Source: Paramoeba atlantica (Eukaryota; Discosea). From it: a DNA stretch of 64,000 nucleotides. Where the stretch lies: the NCBI GenBank assembly GCA_977017575.1, contig CDRNVI010000021.1, positions 496,001 to 560,000 of the forward strand, in the 5' to 3' direction. The notes beneath the pieces were generated by a model, which worked only from the letters and a program-made list of their open reading frames with translations, did no database searches and was not told where the DNA came from. Positions 10,201-18,586 of this stretch are shown here, piece by piece (the stretch's first letter is position 1; every line of letters starts with the position of its first letter). The position numbers and the translations under genes were made by a program.

Positions 10201-11034
10201 GCTCAAAATCGAAGGTTGGTCTTCAGTTTACTTTCCTATGATCACTCTCATGTGGTCATACTTCGCGATGCAATGCAAAAACTGGGAGCTTCTGTTGATT
10301 CTGATGACATCTCTACGGCGACTCACCTTATCTGCACAGATCCTAGTCAACGAGAATCTGTTCTAACTGCTCTCGCACGTGGCATATGGGTTCTCCGTCC
10401 CGTTTTTCTTGATGATTGTGCGCGTCACATGACATGGCTACAGGAAGCAAACTACGAGTGGACCAGAAGCAAAGTAGGACTTAAGGCGCGCTGTGCCACT
10501 TTACATCTGGCTGATGCCTGCAAAACATGGCGAGAGCGTAGAGAAAAAACGGGGCAACTTGCGTTTCACGGGTGTCGTTTGTTAGTGTGCGCAACGGGGC
10601 CCTGCACAGAGTCCTATCTTCGAATTTTGCATTCCGGCGGTGCGCAGCAAGTTCATCACGTACAGGAGATATCCAGCAAGTCCCAGTGTCTTCAGTACAC
10701 ACATGTGCTCTTTGACAAGACATCTTGGAACGCAGTTAATCAAGGAATTGTGCAAAGTCCAGCGGACAGCAAACTTACTCCACCGATCAAAAGAAGTGGC
10801 GACATAAAAGATTCCGAGGAAGGAGGTCACTCCACACTGCCGACAAGGTTCTTATTGGTGGACTGGATTACATACCACTTGCAGTGCCTCCCGGATGGAG
10901 CTTGCGTGTTATGGCCAAAGCGTCCTTCCTCTTCAAAGCAGTGCGCTCGCCCAACCACGACGTCAAATTCAAATCATCATTCTATACCCGCGAAAGAGAA
11001 TGCAAAAGCGGATTCGGATGAAGAAGTCGGGTAA
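7228..11034 (+). CDS. TOPBP1: Multi-BRCT scaffold protein, TopBP1/Dpb11-like
   Basis: This 1268-aa protein holds about seven BRCT-like modules. The first two are clearest: residues 1-90, starting LFSGLRFTSSGFS with a GGNFSADAATDLTHIVA core and a WVRESI helix, and residues 110-225, with VRDLGGIYQGHLTVNVSHLL and CWLVAL. Weaker ones begin near residues 415, 580, 745, 993 (AMQKLGASVDSDDISTATHLI) and 1110 (FHGCRLLVCATG ending VDWITYHL). A tandem N-terminal pair with modules spread over 1200 residues fits TopBP1/Dpb11/Rad4, which binds phospho-ligands in replication initiation and checkpoint activation. Long Ser/Thr/Pro linkers separate the modules. The frame ends at a stop that overlaps a GTAAGT (see the intron candidate). 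Confidence 0.65.
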   Translation: MLFSGLRFTSSGFSINKRSELRELVESRGGNFSADAATDLTHIVANRGSTKKCVAARQLGNVALVAETWVRESIRCNRILGLSVAQRPMSLGGQEHPEHTHISPPKPDLSSNFSVKPLTGYCICVTGHSPSSRALLADKVRDLGGIYQGHLTVNVSHLLVDRDFNWRMKEKNAKVVFAERHNISVVHDCWLVALQSGLVVECEITDICRATPFYDLAGDLETDIKKPRIESSKRSSSKTPVKLSGISKETGTTSLEIIEPFSYDEAQEYCGVLLKENARKNFQEADARRALYEEFRTTHAKSNMVPHFEQHASHFKRLTTNLLEKLFDALTTFSSTPFLSGCVTYFLSTVATEIQSSTPRVDAVPFSSDVKTQSTQPDVGLNTWSATDIMTILQSYSPSHLHGDAREQISSILHSLERNFFLLRRGGILAGSVITPCLLPLCTHIVIVHSETQTRLSSHVEDSLRTLLSRYCIPLSRVVTSRWIVDSLLNRKEGFSDMYVYPFNQVDISSKADTSEADARHRSLPSTTSEKEVSVSPLVEMPIISASHDGVKTRKNEALNESTWSEGGKPSKESQDEILMESETFLGVSFTFSYEFVHERLQELENLVMKHGGRVLSLSSEKAVPSCHVVPHSHERLMPHSNFSPSIAIQPTPPWVSFLEANSPLGTPSDVTQRSSTGAPLKVTSTWVEMCVERKSCAPGGLSVQNDKVASANGLNEHDINTASCSISWIWYFEPIMPRPRRASPPPSMYSGTIIIHIDRELSTELTPIRMAITALGGMIWDSPAGASHVVRATADSSVRRPLVVDPSWIERSARAGYFVREYADGIPPPAPPDDSPIEDRWDEAVHQTTVGENFPQYEGQTTGIGAKKQQNFTSNDHVPCAEPRSDPIVHSLERKGTDSKEDDATLAPADYQSQDQTHSPPFNDPSGNEELKVTPSPEAARMLRFSPSREISTTNVNSPTKSENRCNSIERKQSLDPVQSEIKSFDSVKSAQNRRLVFSLLSYDHSHVVILRDAMQKLGASVDSDDISTATHLICTDPSQRESVLTALARGIWVLRPVFLDDCARHMTWLQEANYEWTRSKVGLKARCATLHLADACKTWRERREKTGQLAFHGCRLLVCATGPCTESYLRILHSGGAQQVHHVQEISSKSQCLQYTHVLFDKTSWNAVNQGIVQSPADSKLTPPIKRSGDIKDSEEGGHSTLPTRFLLVDWITYHLQCLPDGACVLWPKRPSSSKQCARPTTTSNSNHHSIPAKENAKADSDEEVG

Positions 11035-11086
11035 GTGTTTCCTTTATGTTCATTGATTTCTTATGTTTTTGGTATTTTTTATTCAG
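11031..11086 (+). other. Candidate short cis-spliced intron or gamma-tubulin trans-splice acceptor
   Basis: The stop of the BRCT gene lies inside GTAAGTGTTT. Fifty-six bases later comes a pyrimidine-rich tract ending ATTCAG. Removing 11031-11086 would keep the frame and add about 25 basic residues (KAPKKLR) ending at a TAA at 11160-11162. The competing reading is that the tract is the spliced-leader acceptor of gamma-tubulin, whose ATG is at 11231. Both are compatible with the sequence. The GTAAGT could be chance, since any G-TAA-GTG stop context makes one. Confidence 0.35.
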
Positions 11087-11230
11087 AAACATAAAAAACA
11101 TTTTGAAGGGTACATCAAAGGCGCCAAAAAAACTCAGATTTTATTTCTTAGCCTTACCATAAACTATAAAATTAGAATAAACTATAGAATAGTGAATAAA
11201 AAAGTTATAGAATACCCATAGCTGTCGCGA

Positions 11231-12604
11231 ATGCCGCGCGAGCTTCTCACACTTCAATGTGGCCAATGTGGAAATCAAATTGGTTCCGAGTTTTGGCGTC
11301 AACTGTGCCTGGAGCACGGCATCGGTCCAGATGGTATGCCGATGCCAAGCCCATCTAATACAGATATGGTGATTGATCACAAAGAGATTTTCTTTTATCC
11401 CGCGGACGACAACCATTATATTCCTCGTGCTATTCTTCTAGATTTAGAGCCCAGGGTAATTCACGGCGTGCAACGCAGTTCTCTTGGAGCTCTGTTTAAT
11501 CCAGAGAATATTTATATTCACCCAGAAGGGGGTGGTGCCGGAAACAACTGGGCAACCGGTTACGAATTGGCCGATACCGTCTCCGAACACCTATTTGACA
11601 TGATCGATCGCGAGGCTGAAAACACAGACAACTTCGAGGGTTTTCTCCTCACACACAGTATTGCCGGGGGTACCGGCAGTGGTCTCGGATCCTATCTCCT
11701 AGAACAAATCTCAGAGCGCTACCCGAAAAGACTTGTACAAACCTACAGCGTGTTTCCCAACCACAGCAAAACCGGGGAGTCGGACGTCATCGTACAGCCC
11801 TACAACAGTATCCTCACCCTCAAACGTCTCACCCAACACGCCGACGGGGTAATCGTCCTCGACAACACCGCCCTCAACCGCATCGCCACCGAAGTCCTCC
11901 ACCTTACCGCCCCCAAAGTCGACGAAATGAACCGCATCGTCTCCACCGTAATGGCCGCCACCACCGCTCCCCTCCGTTTCCCGGGGGTAGTCCCCACTGA
12001 CCTCTGGAGTCTCCTCGCCACCCTCGTCCCCCTCCCCCCCTGTCATTTCCTTATCCCCAGCTACGCCCCCCTCCACCTGGGTAAACCCAACCACCCCCCG
12101 GGGATTCAAAAAACTTCCGTACAGGATATTATCCGACGTGTGCTCTCCCCAGCCAACCACATGGCAGGCAACCCCTCCCGTCACACCAACCCCTCCGGAG
12201 CCTACACCGGGATGGTTCATCTCCTCCAAGGTGAGGTGGAGGCGTTGGAGATTTCCAATGCGATCTCCCGGATCAAAGCCACCAACCCCCCCGGCTTTGT
12301 CCCCTGGGTTCCCGGATCCCTCCACGTCGGGGTGAGTCCACCGAGCCCTTTCGTGGACTCCCCCTACAGGGTACGGGGGCTCATGCTGGGGAACCACACC
12401 GGGATGGGCGGGGTGCTGCAGCGTATGCTGCGGCACTTTGACCAGTTGTGGCACCGGGGGGTGTTTTTGGAGAATTATAAAAAACATGCCATGTTTCGGG
12501 AGGGGATGGAGGAGTTTGTGAGTTCGAGAGAGGTGGTGGAGGGGGTGGTGAGGGGGTATAAGGGGGTGGAGGAGACGATGGGGGGAGCGTTGGTGGGGCA
12601 ATGA
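11231..12604 (+). CDS. TUBG: Gamma-tubulin
   Basis: The 457-aa product begins [18 protein letters not shown], the gamma-tubulin version of the tubulin nucleotide-binding start. It has the tubulin signature GGTGSGLGS (residues ~141-149), [16 protein letters not shown] and a GTPase T7-like FRFPG-type segment ([14 protein letters not shown]). Length matches the family (about 450 aa). It nucleates microtubules in the gamma-tubulin ring complex. Codon usage changes sharply inside the gene: the first ~170 codons are ordinary for this genome, then third positions become almost always C, and after about 12330 almost always G. Protein conservation does not break at these points, so the change is synonymous. 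Confidence 0.95.
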   Translation: MPRELLTLQCGQCGNQIGSEFWRQLCLEHGIGPDGMPMPSPSNTDMVIDHKEIFFYPADDNHYIPRAILLDLEPRVIHGVQRSSLGALFNPENIYIHPEGGGAGNNWATGYELADTVSEHLFDMIDREAENTDNFEGFLLTHSIAGGTGSGLGSYLLEQISERYPKRLVQTYSVFPNHSKTGESDVIVQPYNSILTLKRLTQHADGVIVLDNTALNRIATEVLHLTAPKVDEMNRIVSTVMAATTAPLRFPGVVPTDLWSLLATLVPLPPCHFLIPSYAPLHLGKPNHPPGIQKTSVQDIIRRVLSPANHMAGNPSRHTNPSGAYTGMVHLLQGEVEALEISNAISRIKATNPPGFVPWVPGSLHVGVSPPSPFVDSPYRVRGLMLGNHTGMGGVLQRMLRHFDQLWHRGVFLENYKKHAMFREGMEEFVSSREVVEGVVRGYKGVEETMGGALVGQ

Positions 12605-12640
12605 AGAAAAGGGGGAAGGGGGGGGGGGTCAGGGGTTTGA
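11750..12640 (+). other. GC-rich island with C-to-G skew switch in gamma-tubulin
   Basis: On the coding strand, 12001-12060 has 32 C and 7 G by hand count, whereas 12541-12600 has 38 G and 3 C. The switch falls near 12330-12400, and the G-rich half continues past the stop codon to a run of G at about 12620. The same shape recurs at 30340-31130 and 53940-55090. Confidence 0.8.
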
Positions 12641-12765
12641 TGTACAAGGTATGATGGTTCTTTCACGTCGGTAGCGTTCTAGAAATTTGGGGTTGTTCAA
12701 GTAGAGTTGTGAAAAAGCAACATGGTGGGAAAATACTGTCTTGATTGCATTTTTAGAATGCATCT

Positions 12766-13347
12766 ATGAATCTACGCGTACTTGAGTGTTTGAGTTTATT
12801 AGACTTAATACTCACAATAACGACAATGACAGATCCAGAGTTAGTTGATCACGCAGCAAAGTGGGAAACGCAATGGAAAGATATGCAGCACTCGGACGAC
12901 CTATGGACAGCTCGTTTCGCACAATTTTACGGGATTAGCATTGGGATTTTACTCACTGGAATACACTTGTATTTTTTTCATACTCAAGAAAGCTTTGGGC
13001 ATCATCGAGTGTCGCCGATGTTTCTTTGCATTGCACATGGAGTTACTGTTCTTACGTGCATTGCTTTGGCCTTATACGTTGTCTTCCCGAAATTACAAGA
13101 AGAAAGCGAATGTATTGTGTTACTTGCCGTCGGCTGCGCCGCACACACCACGCTTTGGTTGTTTTACACTTTTTACCTTCACGGAATCGCAACTTTGAGA
13201 CTCCCGCAAACGCTTGTGGCTTTCTGGCTTCCCATATTAGGCATTTTGACCGTTCACGTGATACAAAATAACCGATTAGTAAAATCATCAATGACGGAAC
13301 TAGGCACTTTATTTCCTCAATCAGAATCACACATGAAGAGCGCATAA
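12766..13347 (+). CDS. Unidentified four-span membrane protein
   Basis: The 193-aa product has four hydrophobic segments (about residues 51-68, 82-108, 116-140 and 148-168) joined by short loops, after a soluble acidic N-terminus (ELVDHAAKWETQWKDMQ). The tail is polar. No family was recognised. An internal ATG at 12826 would remove 20 mostly hydrophobic residues and give a more natural acidic start (MTDPELV), and may be the true start. It lies 160 bases after gamma-tubulin. Confidence 0.55.
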   Translation: MNLRVLECLSLLDLILTITTMTDPELVDHAAKWETQWKDMQHSDDLWTARFAQFYGISIGILLTGIHLYFFHTQESFGHHRVSPMFLCIAHGVTVLTCIALALYVVFPKLQEESECIVLLAVGCAAHTTLWLFYTFYLHGIATLRLPQTLVAFWLPILGILTVHVIQNNRLVKSSMTELGTLFPQSESHMKSA

Positions 13348-13581
13348 ATTCTCGCAAGAGGTCCCTCTGCGGCAGTTTGCCCATCCATGTAAGTGCTTTT
13401 ATAGTGTTCAAAGCGCATAAGAGTCGTATGCACGTGTCTGGTTTGTGGCAATTAATCTGTATTGGATTATACAAAGATGTTCATAGGGAACGGTCAAACT
13501 GTATGTGTGTGAAAGTGGAAAACGTCTCCAGTGGGGCTAAACGTACGGGAACACTTGTAATGCGTATAGTATCCTGTATTA

Positions 13582-14375
13582 CAGGGGGTGGCACGAAAAT
13601 ATGGGGGGGGGTCAAAAATCGTATAAATTGTCCAATTTTGGAAAGTAGCACCGCATTCGAGAGCTCTCGCAGTGATACGTGTCACCTGCTATTGCGTTTC
13701 CCTTGTTTTTAATTTTTTTAATTTTGGACAAAAAAATACGTTTTCGGAACTTGCAATTTTCTTCAATTTCATTGATTTTTTCGGTATTTTAGGTATTTTC
13801 CCTCTTTTTCTTATCTTTCCGCCGCGTTATGCCACAGAAATGGGCTTGTTCCAATAGCAAGGGTGCACAGCACCGTGATCGGCATTGTTAGTCCTCGTGG
13901 ACAGCTTAAGGTCACCCACCGCACACTTTTAGTAAAGAAGTATGAAGAAACGGGGTCCTTTTCTGCCTTTATGTCCCACAAGCTCATTATGCCCCACAAA
14001 TTGGTCAGAATTGCGATCGGCGATCGCATCTGGATTGAATTGTTGAAAGGTGAACAGAACAAAATATTTTTAAACACTTTGAGGACTGTTCCAACTCGTA
14101 TTAAGATTACATTACAAAAAAATGAAGGTCGTGTATATTATGAAGGTCGTGTATATAATGAAGGTTGTGTATATTAAATGACATATTTTTCATAATTTCA
14201 AACTTGCAATTGCTGTTTTCAGCCCCTTTGGCATAGGGACCTGCCCCCCTGGATACGGGAAACGCAATAGCAGGTGACACGTATCTCTGCGAAAGCTCTC
14301 GAATGCGGTGCTATTTTCCAAAATTGTACAAGTTATAAAAATTTTGACCCCCCCATATTTTCGTGCCACCCCCTG
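13582..14375 (+). mobile_element. Internally deleted Tc1/mariner element (794 bp), TA-flanked
   Basis: Terminal inverted repeats of about 120 bases begin CAGGGGGTGGCACG and are flanked by TA on both sides (13580-13581 and 14376-14377), as expected of Tc1/mariner insertion. Inside, a short + strand frame (13863-14177) matches the first part of the helix-turn-helix region (SPRGQLK, LLVKKYEET) and the far C-terminus (LLKGEQ, TVPTRIKI) of the transposase in the 19.5-21.1-kb element. The whole catalytic core is missing. It is therefore a deletion derivative of the same family, with diverged repeats. It carries no DDE residues and could only move in trans. Confidence 0.85.
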
Positions 14376-14566
14376 TATGTGTACGTTTTCTCACTTTTAC
14401 CAATTTCTCTCCGGCTTTCTTGGTTGTGTAAATATTAAGATACATCGCACGTTAAATGTAGTTTTGGAAACAAAATTGGATGTGCAATATTATAAACTAT
14501 ATTTACTACGCATTATGTGTGTCCACGTACTAAAACTTATGAACAATTTTCCTAAAAATTCATCAT

Positions 14567-15415
14567 ATGCACACCATGACAGATGCAAAGTCATCTCGAT
14601 CTCAAGAAAGTTGTGTCGAGAGTTCTGTAACTCCCAGCAGTATCAACAAGTCAAAGTTGCATGCAATTTATGTTCCCAACACTGTACATACCACTTATGC
14701 GTCCGTACCTTGGTATGTGGGTAAAGGCACCGACTCTTCTCTACGACATCATAAAATGCCTGAAAAGCAAAAAAACGTGCAGGAAGGTCAGAGGAATTAT
14801 TTTCTGAAATCAAATAAACCAAAGCGTTGGCGTCCTGGGTGTTGCTCGAATTGTGGAGCACCCGGTCACAACTCACGAGAGTGCGTGGAACCCCCACGAA
14901 AAATTGGAGCAAAATATACGGATGCAAACTTGCAACGTGGCCAACGTGTGCAAAAAAATGAGCATCTCACTTTTGAAACTAAACATGATCGTTGGACTGG
15001 AGCTTCGGTTGACGAAGTCGTTAAGCCCTTGCTTTCTGAAAATTCAAAATATCACACAAACATTTTAAACAAGAGAAAAATAGAAGATAAAATCAACTTT
15101 TCAGGTAGAGAGGACTCCGATTCTTTGAAGCAACCCGCCTCAGCGTCCCTTTCCTTGCGAGATTGTTCCGATCTTCCTATTTATATGACAGACAATTTGG
15201 TCCAATATGATCCAAGAACTCACGCCGCACACACTAGTGTGTTCTCCGACAGCATAATTGGGGATGATGAGCGAGTCGAGAAGGTCCAAGAGATGAAAGA
15301 AAAAGTTGAAGCTATCGAACAAATGCAGCTTATGGGGCGTAGTGGTGCAATGCCTTCTCAATTAAAGGACCTCATGCAAAATCAAAATACAGATATGAAC
15401 CAAAATGGTGGGTGA
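14567..15415 (+). CDS. SLU7: Pre-mRNA splicing factor SLU7
   Basis: The 282-aa product has the Slu7 layout. IYVPNTVHTTYASVPWYVG corresponds to the conserved PxYIxxxPWY block. The CCHC zinc knuckle CSNCGAPGHNSREC is followed at once by the family hallmark ERPRRxGAKxT-like EPPRKIGAKYTDANL and then TKHDRWTG (family: KRDRWNGY). SLU7 acts in the second step of splicing, in 3' splice-site choice. It is shorter than yeast or human Slu7 (about 380-590 aa), mainly through loss of the C-terminal region. A functional spliceosome is needed here for spliced-leader trans-splicing even if cis-introns are rare. An alternative ATG lies three codons in. Confidence 0.85.
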   Translation: MHTMTDAKSSRSQESCVESSVTPSSINKSKLHAIYVPNTVHTTYASVPWYVGKGTDSSLRHHKMPEKQKNVQEGQRNYFLKSNKPKRWRPGCCSNCGAPGHNSRECVEPPRKIGAKYTDANLQRGQRVQKNEHLTFETKHDRWTGASVDEVVKPLLSENSKYHTNILNKRKIEDKINFSGREDSDSLKQPASASLSLRDCSDLPIYMTDNLVQYDPRTHAAHTSVFSDSIIGDDERVEKVQEMKEKVEAIEQMQLMGRSGAMPSQLKDLMQNQNTDMNQNGG

Positions 15416-15672
15416 ATATACAGTGATTGATGGCACGTCTTCCGACCAAAAGATATCGAGTTACGGGCAGCGTTACCTCAAGTTTTCTCATAGATTCCCT
15501 TTATCGATGCTACTTCCTTTGAAAGATCTTATAGGGGACGTAGATTTCTAATATACAGTAGATAAATTGTAGATTATTTGTAGATAAATCTAAGTAGAAG
15601 CTTAAATTTTAATTGGGGGCTTCGTATTTCTACTATTCTTACATTTTGTTTTGAGTATTTTTTGCACTCATA

Positions 15673-16701
15673 ATGCCACTAGATATTTCGCTACGCTTTC
15701 TTCGAAGTGTAGAATTTAGTGTAGAGCATACCCAGGATTTTAAATCTATTCTTGATCGGAGACATACCACAAGTACTGAGTACTCACTGCCCCAGAAAAC
15801 AGACATAGAGCGCATCGTAACACATGTTCAGAATAGAGAATACCCATTCATTGATCCTAAATTTTTCAAAGATTTTTCTGCCAAAAGGATCGCCTCTCTT
15901 TTGATTGACGTAAACCAATTATTGAACTCTCCGGAGCTCGACAGCCCTGCTTTTCTTGTGTTTTTGGCTTTGCAACGACTAATACAAATCAAAACGCAGT
16001 TTTACTCGGGGTCCACATTTTTCCCGAAAGCGGAATCCAGATTTTTAGATTTACGAGAGTTATTATCGAAACACAGTTTTTTATCCTCCTGTTTTTACTC
16101 ATCAAAAAAGATGCGCTCAATCGGGATTTCCGCCGAAATTCCTAAGCAGTGCCTGGAACGCGAGCCACGAAATATCACACGAAAGGAAGTACTCCCGTGC
16201 GACTTGCAAGAAAAACCGATACGAGCCGTGTGCCCTTTCTTTTTAACCTCCGATGCGTTTTCAATGCCGGGGACAGCGAAACGCCCTCGAGTAGATCCGA
16301 GAAGTCTTTTGCGCCCTGTGGCTCGATATTACGTCAATAATAAACTTGCTTTTGAGCAATGCACAAGCATTCTCATTTTGGGAAGGGGGACACAAAGGAA
16401 AGAGACAAGTGTTCAACATCGTGATTCCAACGACGTAGTATCGCTATCTTTCTTTGACCTTACGTCGAAAAGCGTATCGCAGGCAAATCTTGAAGAGCGC
16501 ACGCTGAACTTGAAACTAATATCGCGCTTTCATGCTTGTGTGTACTATGACGAAATCAAAAAAGAGTTCTGGGTCATAAATTACGGAAAATCGGGCGTTT
16601 TTGTTGACAATAGGAGGTACACTATGGAAACTCTTCAGTTAACTAATGACATGCAATTTTCTATTGGAAGTGTCTGCATTCGTATTGAAATTAGATCGTA
16701 A
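15673..16701 (+). CDS. FHA-domain protein, MCRS1-like
   Basis: The last ~115 of 342 residues form a forkhead-associated domain: ILILGRGTQRK (strand with the conserved GR), DVVSLSF, ISRFHACVYYD (the SxxH phosphothreonine-binding motif) and INYGKSGVFVDNRRY. Placement at the extreme C-terminus, the VxLSF strand and the N/K-G-V-VD turn recall microspherule protein 1 (MCRS1), a chromatin (INO80/NSL) subunit. The N-terminal half (PKFFKDFSAKRIASLLIDV and following) weakly recalls MCRS_N. The FHA call is firm; the MCRS1 link is inference. Confidence 0.6.
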   Translation: MPLDISLRFLRSVEFSVEHTQDFKSILDRRHTTSTEYSLPQKTDIERIVTHVQNREYPFIDPKFFKDFSAKRIASLLIDVNQLLNSPELDSPAFLVFLALQRLIQIKTQFYSGSTFFPKAESRFLDLRELLSKHSFLSSCFYSSKKMRSIGISAEIPKQCLEREPRNITRKEVLPCDLQEKPIRAVCPFFLTSDAFSMPGTAKRPRVDPRSLLRPVARYYVNNKLAFEQCTSILILGRGTQRKETSVQHRDSNDVVSLSFFDLTSKSVSQANLEERTLNLKLISRFHACVYYDEIKKEFWVINYGKSGVFVDNRRYTMETLQLTNDMQFSIGSVCIRIEIRS

Positions 16702-17086
16702 AATGAACTATGCGCTTTTTTTCTGCGTCTGTTACTTTCTTGATTTTCAATCCCTGTCTGCAGGTTCTTTTTTAAGTTATTTTGCCCGATTACTTGTTTC
16801 ATGTATCATAGCACTACTCGAAGAATAGAATTCTGAGTAGTTACTACGTAGGACGAGATTCATCACTTCGTCATTTCAGCTTTGGAACCAAGGAAATTGA
16901 TAAGTCTCAATTTGTACTGGCTCGTCTATGGGTGACAGCAATACAGGAACAAAAATATTATTCGGTGAAATACGGTTTTTTTGTTTATAGAGGAGAAGTT
17001 GAGTAGAGGAAATGCTTCCTTGAATCCTTTTTAATAAAAGGTACAAGACTTATATGGATTGTAGTGGTTTTTCCATCGCATGATCA
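16702..17086. other. Intergenic gap, 385 bases
   Basis: AT-rich spacer before the PIG-S-like gene. A pyrimidine-rich stretch at about 17067-17075 precedes the ATG at 17087. Nothing else is recognisable. Confidence 0.4.
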
Positions 17087-18586
17087 ATGAGACTTGCAGT
17101 ATGGTGGCTGATTGCTTCTTATCTTCTTCAAATGCTAGTTGTAGCGCATACTTTGGGACTTTCAGAATACTTTTCTTGCCTTACTAGCCCAAAAGAAATT
17201 TCAGTCGAAACTGCTGTTATTGAATCATCTGAACATGTGCTTTCTGAACATGGAATCCGGTTTTCTTCACGCGTCACGCAACTTTGGAACAATCTGCTCT
17301 ACCCACGTAAACGAAATGAAAAGAGCGTTCTACACTATCTGAATCCAATACGTACAAATACTACTTATCTTGAAACTTCGTCAGAAAATGTGATACACAA
17401 CTTAACGAAAGATGCTCGGCTTATTTTTCCTGAGGTATATAGATCATTCGCCATAAATACTAGAAGTAATCCGATCTCTTCGATTCATCTATGCGTCAAT
17501 TTTTTCGCAACATCTCCAGAAAATCAAGGAGAGAAAATTGCTGTAGGAGCACTGGAGGCGTACGTGGCACGTGGACACATTGCCAAAAATGTTGCCTTTA
17601 TTACACCATATGTAGAAAGTGTGTTGGCGCAGACAAAGAACTTTCTATCTTTAATATTGCCAGTCACGTGGGACTACGAAACTCAATTTATTTCCGCACA
17701 GTGTTTCTCAGCTTTGGTAAATACAAAAGCATTGTTCCACCCTCCTCTGTCCTCGTATGCATATACGTGGAAGGAATTGTTTTCTAAGAACATAACGAAT
17801 TGCATACGTGCACTAAATCAACAAAGTTCTTGCGCCAATCTGAAATCGCATCCACTATGCCAGGACAACGCTTCCTCATATTCGCCTAGTATGAGAAAAA
17901 TATACTTAAACTTTGTAGTGTTGCCATTGAGGTACATGCCATTAGCTTGGCATCCTTCCATGAATACATCAAATGAAAGATTTACTCCTTGTGCTGCATT
18001 CGGAGTCGAGGGTCTTATGTGTTACCTTCCGGAAACTTCAATTTTGCGCGACTTAAATCGTACTTCCCTTCAAATGCCTGCGAATTCTTCTCTTCCTTCG
18101 TGTAATATTTATTCAACGATTTTACAAGCGTATCTTTGTGCTATGTTGGGTTTATCCTGTTCAAAGAAGAAACGGGAATTGTCGTCACAAAGCGACGAAA
18201 ATATATTAACACACCTTGTAGAATCTATGCATCAAGCAACTGCTACTAACCAAGAAAAGATACGGGACATGGTATTGTTTCAGGGATCAATCACCCCTCC
18301 TAATGATTTTATATCGTCTTGCATTGCACTTCGGGACTGCTTAAGCAAGAATTCATCAACTGCATCAGATGTTAGACATTGCTATCTAAAAAGTGAAGCT
18401 CTACTGAAGCACGAATTCCTATATACGAGTATGAAGGAAGATATTCCGCAAGCCATAGTTGCACTGTCCCCATTGCTCATTCCAATACTGCTCTGTATTC
18501 TTTCTGGATGGATTCGACCAACTTTTAAGAATCATCGAAGTCATGTGCTCAACAGTGGATCGAAAACAACAAGTTCAGCAAGTTAA
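17087..18586 (+). CDS. Probable GPI-transamidase subunit, PIG-S/TTA1-like
   Basis: The 499-aa product has an N-terminal signal-anchor (residues 5-25) and one C-terminal membrane segment (ALSPLLIPILLCILSGWI, ~458-475) followed by a basic tail. Between them is a large lumenal domain with several N-glycosylation sequons (NTT, NLT, NIT, NRT, NSS) and Cys residues. This two-span layout, and the C-terminal pattern of a hydrophobic PLLIPILL segment ending in a basic stretch, match PIG-S. In T. brucei the corresponding place in the complex is filled by TTA1. The complex attaches GPI anchors to proteins in the ER. No catalytic residues are expected. Alternative: another ER lumenal protein. Confidence 0.45.
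   Translation: MRLAVWWLIASYLLQMLVVAHTLGLSEYFSCLTSPKEISVETAVIESSEHVLSEHGIRFSSRVTQLWNNLLYPRKRNEKSVLHYLNPIRTNTTYLETSSENVIHNLTKDARLIFPEVYRSFAINTRSNPISSIHLCVNFFATSPENQGEKIAVGALEAYVARGHIAKNVAFITPYVESVLAQTKNFLSLILPVTWDYETQFISAQCFSALVNTKALFHPPLSSYAYTWKELFSKNITNCIRALNQQSSCANLKSHPLCQDNASSYSPSMRKIYLNFVVLPLRYMPLAWHPSMNTSNERFTPCAAFGVEGLMCYLPETSILRDLNRTSLQMPANSSLPSCNIYSTILQAYLCAMLGLSCSKKKRELSSQSDENILTHLVESMHQATATNQEKIRDMVLFQGSITPPNDFISSCIALRDCLSKNSSTASDVRHCYLKSEALLKHEFLYTSMKEDIPQAIVALSPLLIPILLCILSGWIRPTFKNHRSHVLNSGSKTTSSAS

Noticed and set aside
11711-12601. 296-codon minus-strand open frame opposite gamma-tubulin
   Set aside because: It is open only because third positions on the coding strand are almost all C or G, which removes stops on the opposite strand. 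The translation is low-complexity His/Pro/Gly and matches no family.
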